A stretch of 10,904 nucleotides of DNA, from the NCBI GenBank assembly GCA_934659445.1, contig CAKUHV010000058.1, positions 1 through 10,904 on the forward strand, written 5' to 3'. Both the position numbers and the translations under genes were made by a program. Below the pieces are notes generated by a model that was not told the origin of the DNA, searched no databases, and saw only the letters and a list, made by a program, of their open reading frames with translations. Origin of the DNA: an uncultured Oscillospiraceae bacterium (GTDB lineage: Bacteria > Bacillota > Clostridia > Oscillospirales > Oscillospiraceae). This document shows, piece after piece, positions 6,193 to 10,904 of the stretch. The first letter of the stretch is position 1. The number at the start of each line of letters is the position of its first letter.

Positions 6193-6948
6193 ATGGTATT
6201 CATTTCCTGGAACGTAAACGGCCTGCGGGCCTGTCTGAAAAAGGGCTTTCTGGACTTTCTGAACCAGCAGAGGCCCGACTTCATGTGCCTGCAGGAGACC
6301 AAGATGGAGCGGGGGCAGGCGGACATCGACCTTGCGGGGTATGAGGAGTTCTGGAACTCCGCCGAGAAGAAGGGCTACTCCGGCACCGCCGTCTTTACTC
6401 CCCACACTCCCCTGTCCGTGGCCTACGGCATGGACCTGGATCAGCACAACCACGAAGGGCGGCTTATTACTCTGGAGTACGAGACCTTCTATCTGGTGTG
6501 CTGCTACACCCCCAACGCCCAGGACAGACTGAAGCGCATCGACTACCGCATGGAGTGGGAGGATGATCTGCGGGACTACCTGATAAGTCTTGATAAGACC
6601 AAACCCGTCATCTACTGCGGCGACCTGAACGTGGCCCACGAGGAGATCGACCTGAAAAACCCCAAGACAAACCGGGGCAACGCCGGCTTCTCCGACCAGG
6701 AGCGGGAAAAAATGACCCGTCTGCTCTCCTCCGGCTTTACGGACACCTTCCGCCGCCTGTACCCTGACGTCACCGGAGCCTACTCCTGGTGGTCCTACCG
6801 CTTCCACGCCCGGCAGAACAACGCAGGCTGGCGCATCGACTATTTTATTGTTTCTGACCGCATTGCGGACAAGATCCGCCGCGCGGAGATCCTGAGCACA
6901 GTAGAGGGCAGCGACCACTGCCCCGTTCTGTTGGATATCGACCTGTAA
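6193..6948 (+). CDS. exoA: Exodeoxyribonuclease III / AP endonuclease (ExoA/Xth family)
   Basis: Metal-dependent DNA repair nuclease that cleaves 5' to abasic sites and removes 3' blocking groups in base excision repair. The 251 residues are close to the usual size of about 250-270. The active-site series of the endonuclease/exonuclease/phosphatase fold is complete: SWNVNGLRA with N7 and N9, LQETK with metal ligand E35, Y105 in CYTPNAQ, GDLNVAH with D144 and N146, WRIDYF (213-218), and the C-terminal GSDHCPV with D241 and H242. There is no signal peptide, so it is cytosolic. It is the first gene of an operon: its TAA stop overlaps the ribosome binding site of the hydrolase that starts 14 bases later. 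Nothing looks degraded. The family is certain; exoA versus xth naming is a convention. Confidence 0.96.
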   Translation: MVFISWNVNGLRACLKKGFLDFLNQQRPDFMCLQETKMERGQADIDLAGYEEFWNSAEKKGYSGTAVFTPHTPLSVAYGMDLDQHNHEGRLITLEYETFYLVCCYTPNAQDRLKRIDYRMEWEDDLRDYLISLDKTKPVIYCGDLNVAHEEIDLKNPKTNRGNAGFSDQEREKMTRLLSSGFTDTFRRLYPDVTGAYSWWSYRFHARQNNAGWRIDYFIVSDRIADKIRRAEILSTVEGSDHCPVLLDIDL

Positions 6949-6962
6949 GGAGGCTGTTTATT

Positions 6963-8585
6963 ATGTTCAATTCCTGTTCTTATCCCTACCCCTCCCGCCG
7001 CACCGTGGTCTATGCCAAAAACGCCATGGCCTGTACCTCCGTCCCCCTGGGGGCTCAGATCGGCCTGGACGTGATGAAGGCCGGAGGCAACGCCGTAGAC
7101 GCCGCCATCGCCATGGCCGCCGCTATGCCCCTGCTGGAGCCCACCGGCAACGCCTTGGGTTCTGACTGCTTCGCCCTGGTGTGGATCGAAAAGGAGAAAA
7201 AACTCTACGGTCTGAACGCCAGCGGTGTAGCTCCCATGGCGCTGAGCGCCCAGAAAGTCAAGGAATTGGGCTATGACCAGGTTCCCTTTGAGGGCTGGCT
7301 GCCCACCATGGTGCCCGGCGCTCCCGCAGGCTGGGCAGAGCTGAACCGCCGTTTCGGTACCCTGTCTCTGTCCCAGCTCTTTGCCCCCGCCATTCAGTAC
7401 GCCCGCCAGGGGGTCCCCGTGGCGGACAACGTGGCCCGGCAGTGGAAGCTGGACAGCAAGCGCATTGCCGCCGCAATGGAACAGGCTCCCCAGGTCCACG
7501 GTCCTTGGTGGCAAGCCATGATGAAAGCCGACGGCAGCCCCTATGAGGCGGGCGACCTGTTCCGATGGCCCGAATTGGCCGACACTCTGGCCGAGTTGGC
7601 GGCTACCAACTGTGAAAGCTACTACCGCGGCCCCCTGATGGAGCGCATCGTGGACTTCAGCCGCCGCACCGGAGGATACTTCTGCGAGGATGATTTCCGC
7701 AATTATTCCCCCATGTGGGTAGAGCCCATCTCCACGGACTACCACGGCTACACCGTATGCGAGATCCCGCCCAACGGCCACGGCATCACCGTACTCATGG
7801 CTCTGAATATCCTCAGCGGCATGGACCTGCCCGCCGACCGCACCAGCCCGGAGACCTACCACAAGCTGCTGGAGGCCATCAAGCTGGCCTTTGTCGACGC
7901 CAAAACCTATGTGGCCGACCCCCGGTACATGAAAACCAAAGTAGCGAACCTGCTCTCCCCCGCCTACGCGGACAAACGCCGCGCTCTCATCGGCGGCACG
8001 GCAATAGACCCCAAAGCGGGCAATCCCTCCGGCAGCGACACCATCTATCTATGCACTGCGGATGGCCAGGGGAACATGGTCTCCTTCATTCAGAGCAACT
8101 ATAAGATCTTCGGCTCCGGCGTACTTATCCCGGGCACCGGCATCTCCCTTCAGGACCGGGGGGCCAACTTCTCCCTGGACGAGAACAGCGACAACTGCCT
8201 GGCCGGCGGCAAACGCAGCTACCACACCATCATCCCCGGCTTCCTGATGAAGGACGGGGAGGCGGTGGGCCCCTTCGGCGTCATGGGCGGCTTTATGCAG
8301 CCCCAGGGTCAGGTACAGGTGCTGGTGAACACCATCGACTACCACATGAACCCCCAAGCTGCTCTGGACTGTCCCCGGGTCCAATGGACCGGCGGATTGA
8401 AGGTAGAGGTGGAGCGGGAGGCCGGCCAGGAGGCCGCCGACGCCCTGAAGGCCATGGGCCACAGCGTCACCGTCCCCGCCAGCAACCTGGCCATGGGCCG
8501 CGGACAGATCATCTGGAAGCTGGACAGCGGCGTGCTGGCCGGCGGCACCGAGCCCCGATGCGACGGCTGCGTGGCCGCCTGGTAA
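6963..8585 (+). CDS. Gamma-glutamyltransferase-family Ntn hydrolase (YwrD/HpxW-like)
   Basis: This 540-residue protein belongs to the gamma-glutamyltranspeptidase family of self-cleaving N-terminal-nucleophile hydrolases. The expected nucleophile is Thr360 in GSDTIYLCTADGQGNMVS; cleavage before it would give a large chain of about 359 and a small chain of about 181 residues. Other family features are GGNAVDAAIAMAAA (41-54), EIPPNGHGITVL (267-278), GGKRSYHTIIPGF near 420, and GVMGGFMQPQGQ (439-450). There is no signal peptide, unlike classical secreted GGT, so it is probably cytosolic. Where classical enzymes have LDFRE with the substrate-carboxylate-binding Arg, this one has LNASG with Ser at 87. 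True gamma-glutamyl substrates are therefore doubtful, and a YwrD-like or oxamate-amidohydrolase-like (HpxW) amidase is equally possible. AAGGAGG at 6947-6953, overlapping the exoA stop, supports the start and coupling to exoA. Confidence 0.9.
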   Translation: MFNSCSYPYPSRRTVVYAKNAMACTSVPLGAQIGLDVMKAGGNAVDAAIAMAAAMPLLEPTGNALGSDCFALVWIEKEKKLYGLNASGVAPMALSAQKVKELGYDQVPFEGWLPTMVPGAPAGWAELNRRFGTLSLSQLFAPAIQYARQGVPVADNVARQWKLDSKRIAAAMEQAPQVHGPWWQAMMKADGSPYEAGDLFRWPELADTLAELAATNCESYYRGPLMERIVDFSRRTGGYFCEDDFRNYSPMWVEPISTDYHGYTVCEIPPNGHGITVLMALNILSGMDLPADRTSPETYHKLLEAIKLAFVDAKTYVADPRYMKTKVANLLSPAYADKRRALIGGTAIDPKAGNPSGSDTIYLCTADGQGNMVSFIQSNYKIFGSGVLIPGTGISLQDRGANFSLDENSDNCLAGGKRSYHTIIPGFLMKDGEAVGPFGVMGGFMQPQGQVQVLVNTIDYHMNPQAALDCPRVQWTGGLKVEVEREAGQEAADALKAMGHSVTVPASNLAMGRGQIIWKLDSGVLAGGTEPRCDGCVAAW

Positions 8586-8627
8586 GGGTGATAAAAGTAG
8601 CCCTCCCACCAAGCAGAATATAATTGC

Positions 8628-8659
8628 AGGGACGGCATGGTTTCAGCCATGCCGTCCCT
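8628..8659. terminator. Bidirectional hairpin terminator between convergent operons
   Basis: A perfect 13-bp stem (AGGGACGGCATGG at 8628-8640 and its complement at 8647-8659) has a 6-base loop. It is followed by TATTT on the plus side and by an AT-rich stretch (AATTATATT) on the minus side. It lies 42 bases after the hydrolase stop and 57 bases after the tspO stop, so it probably serves both operons, although the T-tracts are short. Confidence 0.75.
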
Positions 8660-8716
8660 TATTTCATCCAAATCAGAGGACAGTGCGCACCTGCTTTTGA
8701 ATCAACCGTTCTATTT

Positions 8717-9184
8717 TCAGTTCATCCGCCACACGGCAAAATTCAGATACCCTGCAAAGGCCAGCCACAGCAGATACGGCACCATCAGCCACCCTGCCGC
8801 CCGGCTGCGTTTTGCAAAGGACAGCGCTGTGAAAAAGGCCAGCAGCCAATAGAGAACCAGCCAGAAAAACGCCAAAGCATACCGCCGCCCGGTGAAAAAC
8901 AGCACCGTCCAGATCAGGCTGAACCCCAGCTGAAGGCCGTACAGCTCCAGCGCGCCGCCCACACGGCGGCCCTGCTCCTCGCTGGCCCACACCAGAAAGC
9001 TGGCCAGCCCCATCATCAGGAACAGGGCCGTCCACACCACGGGGAAGACCCACTGGGGCGGCGTCAGGGGCGGGTGCACCGTCTGGGTCTGGAACGCCTC
9101 GATCCCCCGCCGGGTCAGCGCCCAGGACAGGCCGCCCACAGCCAGCGGGACCGCAAGACACAGGGTGAGCTTTTTCCACTTCAT
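8717..9184 (-). CDS. tspO: TspO/MBR-family membrane protein
   Basis: This 155-residue protein matches the family length of about 155-160 and has five predicted membrane helices (about 5-24, 46-66, 79-97, 101-122 and 131-152). Signature segments are present: PPQWVFPVVWTALFLMMGLA (42-61), with W45 and W51, and PYLLWLAFAGYLNFAVW (136-152) near the C-terminus. TspO proteins bind porphyrins and other hydrophobic ligands in the membrane and are linked to tetrapyrrole handling and stress; the physiological role in Clostridia is unclear. AAGGAGG lies seven bases before ATG 9184 and overlaps the stop codon of the upstream flippase gene, which ends 12 bases away, so the two are very likely co-transcribed and may be translationally coupled. 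Family assignment is secure. Confidence 0.93.
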   Translation of the reverse strand: MKWKKLTLCLAVPLAVGGLSWALTRRGIEAFQTQTVHPPLTPPQWVFPVVWTALFLMMGLASFLVWASEEQGRRVGGALELYGLQLGFSLIWTVLFFTGRRYALAFFWLVLYWLLAFFTALSFAKRSRAAGWLMVPYLLWLAFAGYLNFAVWRMN

Positions 9185-9196
9185 ACCGTTCCCTCC

Positions 9197-10741
9197 TTAT
9201 CCCTTCGTTGTGCTCTCTCTATCCTTTTCCCGGTCCCTCCATCCCATCCCCATGGCCTGAAGGGCCGCCAGATATACGCCCCCGCCGAAGGCCATGGCGG
9301 CCAGACAGGCCCACAGGGCGGGCATGCCCATATCCTGGATCACCCGCAGCAGCAGCCGGGCGTTCAGCCCCGCCAGAAGGGCCGCCAGCCCCGGCATCCA
9401 AAACCACTCCATCCAGTCCGGGCGGGCCCCGGTATACTTTGCCGTCAGATACAGGCTCAGCCCCAGACCCAGCAGGGCGGACACCGCCGCCCCAAGCACA
9501 TATCCCGCCATACCCAGCTTCGCCGCCGTGCCAAAGGTCACCGCCGCCTGCACCCCGCCGGAGAGGATGGACACCGCCGCCACCTGCCGCTGGCGGCCCA
9601 CCCCGCTGAGGATGCTGTTCAGCGCCGACTCATGGCAGCACAGGGCCATCACCCCGGCCAGGGGGACGATGAACTCCCCGACGCCGGTCTGCCGGAACAG
9701 CAGCGCGCCCAGCTCGCCCCCCGCCGCCGCCATCAGCGCCATGGCGGGCAGGGCCAGCAGGGATACCGCCCGCACCGTCCGCCCGGCAAGGGCCCGGATC
9801 TCCTCCCCCCGCTCCAGAGCGGCCGCCCGGGCCATCCGGGGCGTGACCACCAGAGACACCGCCCCCAGGAACACCGTGGGCACAGCCAGCATGGGCATGG
9901 TCATGCCGCACACCACGCCGAACTCCGCCAGTGCCTGCGACCGGCTCAGTCCGCCCTCCACCAGCTTCTGGGGGATCAGGGCGGCATTGGCCGCCCCCAG
10001 CAGGTTGCCCAGCAGGGCGGTGGTACCAATGGGCAGGGCGATGGCCAGCAGCTTCCGGCGGCAGGCCGCCCCGGTCTCCCCCGGGCCGCACAGGCCCTCC
10101 CGCCGCCTTCGGCGGCCCACCAGCACCGCCAGCGTCAGGGAGGAGAACACCTCGCACACCCACATGCCCAGCACGATCAGTCCGGCAGCCCGCTCGGGGT
10201 ACTGGGGCAGGAAGGCCCACAGCAGGGCCAGCACCGCCCCCGCCCGGATGCACTGCTCCGCCAGATCCACCGCAGCCGGCAGGTGCACCTGTCCGGCCCC
10301 GTAGAGGTGATGCTTGTGCAGGTTCTCCACACCCGTCAGGGCGGCGCAGGGCAGCAGCAGCACAAGGCCCAGCCGGGTGCGCGCATCCCCCAGAAGACAG
10401 ACGGAAATACCGTCGCTGCACAGCAGCACCAGCGCCGCCGCCGGGAGCAGCAGCAGGAAAAACAGCCCCAGAGCGCAGGACAGGGCCTTCGCCGCCCCCC
10501 GGCTGTTGCGTTGAGCCAGATACTGGGAGGTCAGGTTGGACACCGCCGCCGTCAGCCCCACCATGGTCACCGACTGCAAGACCGCATAGGCGGACATGAG
10601 CAGCTGATACAGCCCCATGACCTCCGCCCCCACCATCCGGGACATGGCCACCCGGTAGCCGAAGGACAGCAGCTGGGACAGGGCGCCGACCGCCGTCAGG
10701 AACATCACGCTGTCCGCAGCGTTTTCCCGGTGCTTTTTCAC
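9197..10741 (-). CDS. SpoVB/MurJ-like MOP-superfamily polysaccharide flippase
   Basis: This 514-residue integral membrane protein has about 12-14 hydrophobic segments. Its N-terminus has the SpoVB-type pattern: a short basic start, AVGALSQLLSFGYRVAMSRM (17-36), then VGAEVMGLYQLLMSAYAVLQ (37-56) and VGLTAAVSNLTSQYL (61-75). Proteins of this kind move lipid-linked wall or polysaccharide precursors across the membrane; SpoVB acts in spore cortex formation, and several paralogues usually occur per genome, so the exact substrate cannot be read from sequence. The start is GTG 10741, with AAGGGGGG seven bases upstream; an ATG 12 codons further in is the alternative. It is the first gene of an operon with tspO. 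The family is confident, and spoVB itself versus a paralogue is open. Confidence 0.88.
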   Translation of the reverse strand: MKKHRENAADSVMFLTAVGALSQLLSFGYRVAMSRMVGAEVMGLYQLLMSAYAVLQSVTMVGLTAAVSNLTSQYLAQRNSRGAAKALSCALGLFFLLLLPAAALVLLCSDGISVCLLGDARTRLGLVLLLPCAALTGVENLHKHHLYGAGQVHLPAAVDLAEQCIRAGAVLALLWAFLPQYPERAAGLIVLGMWVCEVFSSLTLAVLVGRRRRREGLCGPGETGAACRRKLLAIALPIGTTALLGNLLGAANAALIPQKLVEGGLSRSQALAEFGVVCGMTMPMLAVPTVFLGAVSLVVTPRMARAAALERGEEIRALAGRTVRAVSLLALPAMALMAAAGGELGALLFRQTGVGEFIVPLAGVMALCCHESALNSILSGVGRQRQVAAVSILSGGVQAAVTFGTAAKLGMAGYVLGAAVSALLGLGLSLYLTAKYTGARPDWMEWFWMPGLAALLAGLNARLLLRVIQDMGMPALWACLAAMAFGGGVYLAALQAMGMGWRDREKDRESTTKG

Positions 10742-10748
10742 TCTGCCG

Positions 10749-10756
10749 CCCCCCTT
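10749..10756 (-). promoter_or_regulatory. Ribosome binding site deciding the GTG start of the flippase gene
   Basis: AAGGGGGG on the minus strand, seven bases before GTG 10741. It supports this non-ATG start over the internal ATG at 10705. Confidence 0.6.
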
Positions 10757-10812
10757 CCGTTCACTGTATTCCCGTCCCGGCGGAACTATGCAATGTCATT
10801 AAGCTAAGGGCT

Positions 10813-10904
10813 TTGTCATTGCGCGCCAGTCCGCAGACTGGCGCGGCAATCCGCCTTTTCTAACGTTTTAGATGCGGATTCCCCCGACAGTGACATCGGT
10901 CACT
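10813..10904. repeat. Palindromic MITE-like intergenic repeat, cut by the right edge
   Basis: It begins TTGTCATTGCG and contains a perfect 10-bp hairpin (10822-10831 with 10836-10845, loop CGCA). GGCAATCCGC (10845-10854) and GCGGATTCCC (10874-10883) follow as near-perfect inverted arms around a 19-base AT-rich centre, and then a second hairpin AGTGAC-ATCG-GTCACT ends exactly at the edge. The layout is symmetric, so the missing part should end near a complement of TCATTGCG. It lies upstream of the flippase operon. No transposase is present. Confidence 0.7.

Noticed and set aside
6070..6918. Minus-strand open frame antisense to exoA
   Set aside because: The plus strand encodes a complete exonuclease III with all active-site motifs, and the antisense frame also runs through the divergent promoters.
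8624..10807. Plus-strand open frame of about 727 codons antisense to tspO and the flippase gene
   Set aside because: The translation is rich in Gln, His, Pro and Arg with no domain, a typical antisense of Leu/Ala/Gly-rich membrane genes. It also starts inside the terminator region.

Overview
The window looks like chromosomal DNA of a GC-rich, Gram-positive Clostridia member. An Oscillospiraceae-type gut bacterium is my best guess. The evidence is a sortase-anchored surface protein with an LPETG signal, strong AGGAGG-type ribosome binding sites, a SpoVB-like flippase, GC-rich codon use throughout, and short palindromic intergenic repeats of the GTAGGGGCGG and TCATTGCG kinds. The genus assignment is inference only.

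Left third (1-4476, minus strand): a two-gene operon encodes a signal-peptidase-I-like membrane protein and then a very large LPXTG surface protein that runs off the left edge. The surface protein is a mosaic: signal peptide, paired Cys/His motifs, InlB-like repeats, a clostridial adhesin module, two SpaA-type domains flanking a Cna-B domain, and the sorting signal. The signal-peptidase-like protein keeps the family fold motifs but has Gly and Arg where the catalytic Ser and Lys should be. This recalls the inactive SipA proteins that help assemble streptococcal pili, and it is the most interesting point in the window. No sortase is visible; one may lie beyond the left edge.

Middle (4477-6192): a 559-base gene-free stretch holds the operon's candidate promoter, a pair of small palindromes 21 bases apart, an intrinsic terminator on the minus strand, and a cluster of hairpin repeats. 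Next is asnA (minus), then a short divergent promoter region whose two -35 boxes form an inverted repeat.

Right half (6193-10904): exoA (exonuclease III family) and a gamma-glutamyltransferase-family hydrolase form a plus-strand operon. It ends at a perfect 13-bp hairpin shared with the convergent minus-strand operon of a SpoVB/MOP-type flippase and TspO. The right edge cuts through a palindromic, MITE-like repeat. Apart from the surface-protein locus, the genes are housekeeping or widely distributed functions.
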